Positions 52,610 through 60,060 of a stretch of 64,000 nucleotides of DNA are shown piece after piece. Origin of the DNA: DASVHS01 sp038244815 (lineage in GTDB: Bacteria > Acidobacteriota > Thermoanaerobaculia > Gp7-AA8); NCBI GenBank assembly GCA_038244815.1, contig JBBRTB010000015.1:43594-107593 (forward strand). The letters run 5' to 3'. The position numbers and the translations under genes were made by a program. How positions within the stretch are numbered: position 1 is the stretch's first letter; every line of letters starts with the position of its first letter. The notes beneath the pieces are model-generated. The model did no database searches, was not told the origin of the DNA, and was given only the letters and a program-made list of their open reading frames with translations.

Positions 52610-52665
52610 GTCATTCCGAAGCCGCGGAGACGGCGAGGAATCTGGGAGGTGGAATCGCGCCACCG
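52610..52665. repeat. Dispersed palindromic element, left half (first of three in a cluster)
   Basis: GTCATTCCGAAGCC to the loop region GGAATCGCGCCACC is present, but the right arm is missing. It abuts the rlmH start. Confidence 0.85.
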
Positions 52666-52666
52666 C

Positions 52667-52755
52667 GTCATTCCGAAGCCGCGGAGACGGCGAGGAATCT
52701 GGGAGGCGGAATGGCGCCACCGCCCAGATTCCTCGCTCACGCTCGGAATGACTCG
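52667..52755. repeat. Dispersed palindromic element, complete copy (second of three)
   Basis: Both outer arms (GTCATTCCGA, TCGGAATGAC) and inner arms (GAGGAATCTGGG, CCCAGATTCCTC) are present. Confidence 0.9.
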
Positions 52756-52795
52756 GCCGGTGGTCGGTGGTCGTTCTCTTCCCTCGCCTTCCCGC

Positions 52796-52860
52796 GTCAT
52801 TCCGAAGCCGCGGAGACGGCGCCACCGCCCAGATTCCTCGCTCACGCTCGGAATGACTCG
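52796..52860. repeat. Dispersed palindromic element with internal deletion (third of three)
   Basis: Outer arms are intact, but the left inner arm and loop are deleted, joining GGAGACGGC directly to GCCACCGCCCAGATTCC. It looks like a deletion derivative of the adjacent full copy. Confidence 0.85.
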
Positions 52861-52870
52861 GACCGACGAC

Positions 52871-53759
<889 letters not shown>

Positions 53760-53782
<23 letters not shown>

Positions 53783-54176
53783 TCCGCCGCGGCCTGACCG
53801 CCGTGCGCGCGGGCTCCTCGCTGTAGTCCGCGGTCACATTCGGGGCATCGCCCCACAGCCGCTCCAGACCGTAAAAGCGGCGGCACTCCTCCGTGAAGAC
53901 GTGAAAGATGAAGTCGCCGAAGTCGATCAGGATCCAGCGGCCGGGCGTGGTCCCCTCGACGAGCAGCGGCTTCACGCCGAGGTCCGCGCGAAGCTTCTCC
54001 AGGACGCCGTCGGCGATGGCCTGGGCCTGCCGCTCCGAGGTGGCGGAGCAGAGGATGAAGTAGTCGGCGATCGAGGTGAGCTCGGCCACGGCCAGCACGT
54101 CGAGGTCGATCGCTTTCTTGTCCATTGCCGCCGTCACGACCACACGCACTCGGCTTTCAATCGAGGAATCGTTCAC
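53760..54176 (-). CDS. rsfS: Ribosomal silencing factor RsfS
   Basis: The 138-residue protein belongs to the RsfS/Iojap family: KKAIDLDVLAVAELTSIADYFILCSATSERQAQAIADGV and GRWILIDFGDFIFHVFTEECRRFYGLERLW are its two conserved blocks. It binds L14 and blocks subunit joining when nutrients run low. About 25 basic residues after the core (SEEPARTAVRPRRNAFKKTS) are not usual and may bind RNA. The gene is three bases downstream of nadD, the common order in many bacteria, and overlaps the AAA+ regulator. Confidence 0.94.
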
Positions 54177-54179
54177 TGT

Positions 54180-54803
54180 TCAGGCCTCTCGGTACAGTCG
54201 ATTGTGTTCAATGTAGTGCGAAACGCGCGGATCGACGAGACCGCCGATCGGCTCGCCCGCGCGAACCCTTCTGCGGATCTCGGTGGACGACACCGCAAGC
54301 ATGGCGTTCCTGGCAAAAACGATCGAGCCGTGCCTGCCGCGCTCCGGCGGTGTCTGGAGTTTCGGCGCCCACCACTCCCCCCCGGCGCCGGTGGGGGCGA
54401 CCTCCAGCCGCGTCAGGACCACAAAGTTGGCCAGCTCGAAAATACGATCGATCCGTTTCCAGGCGTTGAGCTGGGCGAGATTGTCGTCGCCGATGATCCA
54501 GTCCAGCGTGGCCTCCGGGTATCGCGAGCGAAAGACCTGCAGCGTCTCAACCGTATACGAGATCTCTCCGCGATCGAGCTCCTGCGGCGAGACGAAAACC
54601 GTCTCGATGGATTCAGTGGCCAGCACGGCCATGGTGAAGCGGTGGTAGCCGGATGCGAATCGCTGCTCGCTCTTGAACGGCTGGCGGTACGCCGGGACAT
54701 AGATGAGACGGTCCCATCCGAGCAGTTCGCGGACGGCCAGAACCGGCTCCAGATGGCCGCGGTGAAATGGATCGAACGTGCCGCCGCAGATGCCGATCTT
54801 CAT
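54180..54803 (-). CDS. nadD: Nicotinate-nucleotide adenylyltransferase
   Basis: NadD adenylates nicotinate mononucleotide on the way to NAD. The 207-residue protein has GICGGTFDPFHRGHLEPVL with the HxGH-type active site, YRQPFKSEQRFASGYHRFTM, LDWIIGDDNLAQLNAWKRID and the C-terminal SSTEIRRRVRAGEPIGGLV. A segment of about 20 residues (APTGAGGEWWAPKLQTPPE) between FVVLTRLE and SIVFARN is longer than in typical NadD and is coded in part by a GC palindrome. The ATG overlaps the obgE stop (ATGA). Confidence 0.94.
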   Translation of the reverse strand: MKIGICGGTFDPFHRGHLEPVLAVRELLGWDRLIYVPAYRQPFKSEQRFASGYHRFTMAVLATESIETVFVSPQELDRGEISYTVETLQVFRSRYPEATLDWIIGDDNLAQLNAWKRIDRIFELANFVVLTRLEVAPTGAGGEWWAPKLQTPPERGRHGSIVFARNAMLAVSSTEIRRRVRAGEPIGGLVDPRVSHYIEHNRLYREA

Positions 54804-55834
54804 CCGGTTGTGGACACGGACAGCTCGGCAACCCGTGCCTCTTTGTGCTCGCGTACGGACCGCGCCAGAACCCGCACGAGATCGCGCACGCCTTCGCCCG
54901 TGACCGCCGAGATCTCGTCGTAGTCGCGGCGCTGCTTTTTCGCGTAAGCGCGCAGCAAGGCGGAGTTGCCTTCGATCGCGGAGTCGAGCTTCGATCCGAC
55001 GATGATGCGCGGTTTTGCCGCCAGCGTCGCCGAGTAGAGCTCGAGCTCGCGGGCGATCGTTTCGGCATCCCCATCGGGATGATCGTTCGACGACAGATCG
55101 ACGAGATGCACGAGCACCGAGCATCGCTCCACGTGACGGAGGAACTGGTCACCGAGGCCGTGACCTTCGTGCGCGCCCTCGATGAGACCGGGGATGTCGG
55201 CGACGACGAAGGTCTGGTCGTCATCGGCCTTGACGACGCCGAGGTTCGGTACGAGCGTGGTGAACGGGTAATCGGCGATTTTCGGTTTGGCCGCGCTGAT
55301 CACGGAGATGAGCGTGGACTTGCCCGCGTTCGGCAGACCGATCACACCGACGTCGGCGATGAGCTTGAGCTCGATCGACAGCTCGCGCTCCTCGCCGGCT
55401 TCACCCGGTTGCGCGAAGCGAGGGGCCTGACGCGTCGCGGTCGCGAAATGCTGGTTGCCCTGACCTCCGCGCCCACCCTTCGCCACGACCACGCGCTCTC
55501 CCTCGACGGCGAGATCGGCCAGGAGCTCACCCGTGTTCCTGTCGCGCACGACGGAGCCGAGCGGCAACTCGATGGTGACATCGGCGCCGTTCACACCCGA
55601 GCAGTTCGAGCCCATGCCGTGCTGCCCGCGGCCGCCCTTCCACTCGCGCTGAAACTGAAGGTGGTAGAGCGTGTTCAGGCGTCCTGAGGCCACGAGGTAC
55701 ACCGTGCCGCCCGCGCCGCCGTCACCGCCCGAGGGGCCGCCTTTGGGGACGAACTTCTCGCGACGGAACGCCACGCACCCGTTGCCGCCGTCTCCGGCTT
55801 TGACGCTGATGGTCGCATGGTCGATGAAGTTCAT
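54800..55834 (-). CDS. obgE: GTPase ObgE/CgtA
   Basis: The 344-residue GTPase assists 50S assembly and stress response. The N-terminal glycine-rich Obg fold is complete (KAGDGGNGCVAFRREKFVPKGGPSGGDGG, HGMGSNCSGVNGADV), and the G domain has GVIGLPNAGKST, ADIPGLIEGAHEGHGLG and SKLD. The C-terminal OCT extension of some homologues is missing. The gene follows rplU-rpmA, the usual context, but here a terminator and heptamer arrays lie between, and a TATACT box sits 30 bases before the ATG, so it probably has its own promoter. nadD overlaps its end. Confidence 0.96.
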   Translation of the reverse strand: MNFIDHATISVKAGDGGNGCVAFRREKFVPKGGPSGGDGGAGGTVYLVASGRLNTLYHLQFQREWKGGRGQHGMGSNCSGVNGADVTIELPLGSVVRDRNTGELLADLAVEGERVVVAKGGRGGQGNQHFATATRQAPRFAQPGEAGEERELSIELKLIADVGVIGLPNAGKSTLISVISAAKPKIADYPFTTLVPNLGVVKADDDQTFVVADIPGLIEGAHEGHGLGDQFLRHVERCSVLVHLVDLSSNDHPDGDAETIARELELYSATLAAKPRIIVGSKLDSAIEGNSALLRAYAKKQRRDYDEISAVTGEGVRDLVRVLARSVREHKEARVAELSVSTTG

Positions 55835-55864
55835 TTGGTCTGCGGATGTGCCAGAGGTGTTCCA

Positions 55865-55870
55865 AGTATA
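55865..55870 (-). promoter_or_regulatory. Candidate -10 box (TATACT) for obgE, next to a heptamer array
   Basis: TATACT ends 30 bases before ATG 55834. The array of GGCCTCG units begins four bases upstream, so the -35 position (about 55888-55893) falls inside repeats. Confidence 0.5.
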
Positions 55871-55873
55871 CGA

Positions 55874-55915
55874 GGCCTCGGGCCTCGGGCCTCGGGCCTC
55901 GGGCCTCGGGCCTCG
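55874..55915. repeat. Heptamer array (GGCCTCG)x6 upstream of obgE
   Basis: Six perfect units run between the rpmA terminator and the obgE -10 box. This is the longest perfect array in the window and shares its unit with the array inside pxpC. Confidence 0.95.
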
Positions 55916-55918
55916 GTT

Positions 55919-55949
55919 CAAAAAGAAAAGCCGCCGGTTGAGGCGGCCT
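55919..55949 (-). terminator. Rho-independent terminator after rplU-rpmA
   Basis: On the minus strand GCCGCC pairs with GGCGGC around TCAACC and is followed by TTTTCTTTTT. It ends the ribosomal-protein transcript before obgE. Confidence 0.9.
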
Positions 55950-55963
55950 TAGTAACAAAACCG

Positions 55964-55991
55964 AGCACCCAGCACCCAGCACCCAGCACCC
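55964..55991. repeat. Heptamer array (AGCACCC)x4 after rpmA
   Basis: Four perfect AGCACCC units lie between the rpmA stop and its terminator. The unit differs from the GGCCTCG family nearby. Confidence 0.9.
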
Positions 55992-55999
55992 AAGGGGAC

Positions 56000-56257
56000 T
56001 TACTCGGCCGGCTTCACCGAGACGAAGCGGCCTCGCTCGCCCTTGTCGTGAAACTCCACGATGCCGGCGATTTTCGCAAACAGCGTGTGATCGCGGCCGA
56101 GACCGACGTTCGGGCCGGGGAAGAAGCGGGTACCGCGCTGGCGGACGATGATCGTCCCGCCGCTGACGAACTGCCCGGAGAAGCGCTTCACGCCGAGCAT
56201 CTTCGGCTGCGAGTCGCGGCCGTTGCGTGAGGAGCCCTGTCCTTTTTTATGAGCCAT
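56000..56257 (-). CDS. rpmA: 50S ribosomal protein L27
   Basis: The 85-residue protein starts AHKKGQGSSRNGRDS, the conserved N-terminal tail that reaches the peptidyl-transferase centre, and continues with LGVKRFSGQFVSGGTIIVRQRGTRFFPG and GRDHTLFAKIAG. No N-terminal extension needing cleavage by a Firmicutes-type protease is present. It follows rplU by 12 bases and is the last gene before a terminator. Confidence 0.98.
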   Translation of the reverse strand: MAHKKGQGSSRNGRDSQPKMLGVKRFSGQFVSGGTIIVRQRGTRFFPGPNVGLGRDHTLFAKIAGIVEFHDKGERGRFVSVKPAE

Positions 56258-56269
56258 GGGTGTGACCTC

Positions 56270-56587
56270 TCAGATCTTGATCGATTCGATGCGAAGCTCG
56301 ACCAGGTCCTGGCGATGACCGTGTTTCCGCTTCGTGTGGTTCTTGCGCCGCTTCTTCTTGAAAACAGTGATCTTTTCCCCGCGGGACTCGCGGAGAACCT
56401 TCGCCACGACTGATGCGCCCGCTACCGTGGGAGCTCCGACTTTCGGCGAGTCGCCGCCGATCATCAGCACATCGCTGAACGTGACTTTGTCTTTGTCGGC
56501 ATGACCGAGCACGTCGCGCTCCACGCGCAAAAGCTCGCCTTCGGCAACCCGATACTGCTTCCCACCGGAACGAATGATGGCGTACAC
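56270..56587 (-). CDS. rplU: 50S ribosomal protein L21
   Basis: The 105-residue protein reads YAIIRSGGKQYRVAEGELLRVE ... VFKKKRRKNHTKRKHGHRQD, the L21 signature near the C-terminus. The start codon is GTG at 56587 with GGAGG seven bases upstream; an in-frame ATG farther upstream would add 12 residues without homology. It heads the rplU-rpmA pair. The promoter is probably in the 56588-56690 stretch but is not obvious. Confidence 0.97.
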   Translation of the reverse strand: MYAIIRSGGKQYRVAEGELLRVERDVLGHADKDKVTFSDVLMIGGDSPKVGAPTVAGASVVAKVLRESRGEKITVFKKKRRKNHTKRKHGHRQDLVELRIESIKI

Positions 56588-56691
56588 GAACGACCTCCAG
56601 AAAAGGACCCGACCTTTTAACACAGATGACGGGATCTGCGAAAACTTGGAGGGTATGGGGGTTATTCCGGGGGGTTAGCGGTTAGCGACCC

Positions 56692-56778
56692 GTCATTCCG
56701 AGCCGCGAAGACGGCGAGGAATCCGGGTGGCGGAGTCCCCCGCCCAGATTCCTCGCGCTCTGCGGCGCTCGGAATGAC
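56692..56778. repeat. Dispersed palindromic element, complete copy (rplU / TonB-receptor gap)
   Basis: It starts at GTCATTCCGAGCC and ends at GCTCGGAATGAC. The inner arms are GAGGAATCCGGG and CCCAGATTCCTC, with a few mismatches between them. Confidence 0.9.
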
Positions 56779-56828
56779 GAGTTGCCGGCAACCCGGCAAC
56801 CCGGACGTTTGTCACACGGTAACGGCAT

Positions 56829-56862
56829 AAAGTTGAACGTGAAGATACGGAAAGTTGAACGT
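56829..56862 (+). promoter_or_regulatory. Paired direct repeats AAAGTTGAACGT upstream of the TonB receptor
   Basis: Two identical 12-mers start 22 bases apart, about two helical turns, and TTGACT follows the second directly. A TAAGAT sequence is 24 bases further on, longer than a normal promoter spacer. The pair could be an activator or repressor site. Confidence 0.45.
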
Positions 56863-57086
56863 TTGACTTGCGTCGAAGGGCGTTTTCGCTGATAAGATCC
56901 GCCCCCTCAGCGAATTACGAAAAAGAGGACTTCGGCAACGCACCTGCACACAGGGTTACGGAGTCGTTTCATAAAAGCTAACGGATGGAATCAGATGTTA
57001 AGGAAATGCATGGAGGAAAGAGAGGAAAGCGAGTTTCAGCGCCACCCGAGTCAATCGAAAAAGCAACGGTTTTAAGGAGAAAACAT

Positions 57087-60005
57087 ATGAACTTTCGAAC
57101 CATCAAGGTTCTGGTGACGGCGCTCATGATCGTGATCATGGTGGCGCCGGCACTGATGGCCCAGACGGCAACGTCGGGCGCAATCGACGGAAAGGTCACC
57201 GACAGCAGCGGCGCGCCGCTTCCCGGTGTCACAGTCGAGATCACATCCGCTCAGCTCCAGGGCACAAAGACGGAAGTGACGGATACGAGGGGCTCGTTCC
57301 GCTTCTCCCTTCTGCCTCCGGGCACGTACAAGATGACGGCTTCGCTGTCCGGCTTCTCGCCGACGCGGCAGAGCGGTATCTCCGTCGGCCTCAGCCGCGC
57401 CACCACGCTGGACGTGCAGATGAGCGCGGCGGTCAGCGAGCAGATCACGGTCACCGCGGCCGCTCCTGTGGTCGACGTTTCGTCGAACACGTCGGGCGCG
57501 AACGTCACCGCGCAGACCATGCAGACACTGCCACTGGCCCGATCCTACGTGGCCGCGATTCAGGTGGCCCCCGGAACCGCCAGTGACGCCTCCGGCGCCA
57601 CCGTGTACGGCTCCTCGGGTGCCGAGAACCAGTACATCATCGACGGCCTCAACACCACCGCCGTCCGCGATGGTACGCAGGGTAAGAACCTGAACATGGA
57701 CTTCGTGCAGGAAGTCGAAGTCAAGACCGGCGGCATGCCGGCCGAATACGGCCGCCTCACCGGCGGCGTGATCAACGCCATCACGAAGTCCGGCGGCAAC
57801 CAGTACAGCGGCGATGTCTTCGGCTTCGATTCGCCGAAGTCCCTCCGCGCTGACAACACGACATTCGGCGATCAATCGATCATCGCCTCGTCCGTGACCG
57901 AGAACAACAAGAACCTCTGGGACTACGGTGTCGACCTCGGCGGCTACTTCGTCAAGGATCGTCTCTGGTTCTTCGGCGCGTACGACCGCCAGGACCGCAC
58001 GGACGTCCGCACGCGCATCAACACGGCCATCGACCTTCCGAACTACCAGCTTCCGATCGGTGCGGCACTCAACACCGGCACCAAGAGCAACCTGTATGCC
58101 GGCAAGCTGACGCTGCGTCTCACCGAGAATCAGAACCTGGCGGCGTCGCTCTTCGGCGATCCTCGCACGACGACGGGTCCGCTCTTCGCGATCGCCGGCC
58201 CGCCCAGCACGTTCGACGGAACACTCAAGCGTGGAGGCAACGACTACAACGGCCGTTACAACGGCATCTTCGGCACGAACTTCATCGTCAGCGCCGAAGC
58301 CGGCCAGCACAAGGAGAAGATCGAGTACGGCGGCGCCGGGACCGGGATTGCGCAGTCGATCAACTCCACGGTCAGCCCGAACGTTCTGACAGGTGGCTTC
58401 GGCTTCTTCGCCAACGAAGCGTACAAGCGCAATGTCTACAAGGGAGACATGAGCACGTTCCTGTCGACGCACGAAGTCAAGTTCGGCGGCGACTTCGAAG
58501 ACCTCAAGGGCCAGTTGCAGAACTACCAGGGCGGCGCCGGCCAGCGCATCTACCAGTTCGCCACCGCCGGCGGCCAGACCTACTATCGCCACCGCTTTTA
58601 TCTCAACGATCTCACTCCGGGATTCGACAGAAACGATCCGTCGACGTGGTCGCTGGCCGTGCCTGAAGTAACATCACCGGAAACAAAGAACACCTCCCTG
58701 TATGTCCAGGATGCGTGGCGCATCGCCCCGAATCTGACGCTCAATGCCGGCGTTCGCTGGGAAAAACAGCAGGTCTTCGGCCGCGGCGGCGTCCTCGGAT
58801 TCGAGATCAACAACAATTGGGCACCGCGCCTCGGCTTGATCTGGGACGTCATGAACAACGGCCGCAGCAAGGCGTACGCGAACTTCGGGCGCTTCTTCGA
58901 AGCGATCCCGATGGACATCAACATTCGCGCCTATGGCGGTGAGCTCGTGTGCTTCTGCTACAACCAGAACCCCGATGCCGCGAATTGGCAACCGGACCTC
59001 AGCGCCACGCCGATTCGGCGCTCGACGATCCTCGGCACGCCGACCACTCCGGCGGATCCGAACCTGAAGGGACAGCACATCGACGAGTTCCTGCTCGGCT
59101 ACGACCAGGAAATCTCACCGAACTTCGCCATCGGCATCAAAGGCACCTACCGCAATCTGGCCAACGTGATCGAGGACATGCTGGTCGGAAACACCGGCGG
59201 TTACAAGATCACGAACCCCGGCTCCGGCATCGGCCGTGAGGCCGGCTTCTACGAAGGCGGCACGGTGGTCACCCCGACCGCGAAGCGCACGTACAAAGGC
59301 GTGGAGATTCACGCCAACAAGCATTTCAGCAGCAACACGCAGTTCTTCGCCAGCTACGTCTGGTCGCGCCTGGAAGGCAACTACGACGGCACGTTCCAGA
59401 ACTCGACAGGCCAGCTCGACCCGAACATCAACTCGGCGTTCGACTATGCCGACTTCATCGTGAACAACACCGGACTGCTCAGCAGCGACCGTACGCATCA
59501 GCTCAAGTTCTACGGAAGCTACATGTTCACGAACGGCATGATGAACGGCTTCAACATCGGTCTGGCCACGCACTACTACTCGGGCACACCGCTCACGGCT
59601 TATGGTTACTCCTTCGCGTATTCGAACTGGGAGTACTACCTGACCAAGCGCGGCGCTCTCGGCCGCGGTCCGGCCGACTACGAGGCGGATCTCCACTTCG
59701 GATTCCCGCTGAAGACCGGCCCGACCACGGTCAACCTGATCGCCGACGTGTTCAACGTCCTGAACCTCCAGAGGGCCACATCGCTCGACCTGCGTTACAA
59801 CCGCAATCAGGACATCGACCAGTGCGTCGGCTTCAGCAGCCCGGCCGCTTGCACGTCGGACGGCGGTCTCAAGACTGTCGATGGCACGATCACGCCGATC
59901 GGAACCGTCAACATCAGCCAGGCGCCGAACCCGACGTTCCTGAAGGCCGGCACGCAGTTCACCGACCCGCGCACGTTCCGTCTCGGTGTCCGCGTGACGT
60001 TCTAA
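57087..60005 (+). CDS. TonB-dependent receptor, Oar-like, with carboxypeptidase-regulatory domain
   Basis: The 972-residue protein has a signal peptide (MNFRTIKVLVTALMIVIMVAPALMA). A CarboxypepD_reg-like beta domain follows (GAIDGKVTDSSGAPLPGVTVEI ... FSLLPPGTYKMTASLSGF), then a plug (AENQYIIDGLNTTAVRDGTQ, VQEVEVKTGGMPAEYGRLTGGVINAITKSGG), and a long beta barrel ending LGVRVTF, whose last Phe is the assembly signal. Oar-like receptors are numerous in Acidobacteriota and take up large or complex substrates; the ligand here is unknown. AAGGAG precedes ATG 57087. A rho-independent terminator follows the stop at once. Confidence 0.94.
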   Translation: MNFRTIKVLVTALMIVIMVAPALMAQTATSGAIDGKVTDSSGAPLPGVTVEITSAQLQGTKTEVTDTRGSFRFSLLPPGTYKMTASLSGFSPTRQSGISVGLSRATTLDVQMSAAVSEQITVTAAAPVVDVSSNTSGANVTAQTMQTLPLARSYVAAIQVAPGTASDASGATVYGSSGAENQYIIDGLNTTAVRDGTQGKNLNMDFVQEVEVKTGGMPAEYGRLTGGVINAITKSGGNQYSGDVFGFDSPKSLRADNTTFGDQSIIASSVTENNKNLWDYGVDLGGYFVKDRLWFFGAYDRQDRTDVRTRINTAIDLPNYQLPIGAALNTGTKSNLYAGKLTLRLTENQNLAASLFGDPRTTTGPLFAIAGPPSTFDGTLKRGGNDYNGRYNGIFGTNFIVSAEAGQHKEKIEYGGAGTGIAQSINSTVSPNVLTGGFGFFANEAYKRNVYKGDMSTFLSTHEVKFGGDFEDLKGQLQNYQGGAGQRIYQFATAGGQTYYRHRFYLNDLTPGFDRNDPSTWSLAVPEVTSPETKNTSLYVQDAWRIAPNLTLNAGVRWEKQQVFGRGGVLGFEINNNWAPRLGLIWDVMNNGRSKAYANFGRFFEAIPMDINIRAYGGELVCFCYNQNPDAANWQPDLSATPIRRSTILGTPTTPADPNLKGQHIDEFLLGYDQEISPNFAIGIKGTYRNLANVIEDMLVGNTGGYKITNPGSGIGREAGFYEGGTVVTPTAKRTYKGVEIHANKHFSSNTQFFASYVWSRLEGNYDGTFQNSTGQLDPNINSAFDYADFIVNNTGLLSSDRTHQLKFYGSYMFTNGMMNGFNIGLATHYYSGTPLTAYGYSFAYSNWEYYLTKRGALGRGPADYEADLHFGFPLKTGPTTVNLIADVFNVLNLQRATSLDLRYNRNQDIDQCVGFSSPAACTSDGGLKTVDGTITPIGTVNISQAPNPTFLKAGTQFTDPRTFRLGVRVTF

Positions 60006-60028
60006 CCTCTACCCCATCGTGTAGGATG

Positions 60029-60059
60029 AAGGCCCGGCTCATGCCGGGCCTTCTTTTTT
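60029..60059 (+). terminator. Rho-independent terminator after the TonB receptor, touching the next gene
   Basis: AAGGCCCGGC pairs perfectly with GCCGGGCCTT around TCAT and is followed by CTTTTTT. The next ATG is at 60061, one base after the T run. Confidence 0.95.
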
Positions 60060-60060
60060 G

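Larger units (their letters stand above)
56588..57086. other. 499-base divergent intergenic region between rplU and the TonB receptor
   Basis: It contains a complete dispersed palindromic element (56692-56778), a short GTTGCCGGCAAC palindrome with CCGGCAAC units (about 56782-56806), two direct repeats (56829-56862) and an AT-richer leader to ATG 57087 with AAGGAG. No RNA gene was recognised. Confidence 0.6.

Noticed and set aside
55874..55991. CRISPR array suspected from regular repeats near obgE
   Set aside because: The units are contiguous 7-mers without spacers, and no cas gene is present.
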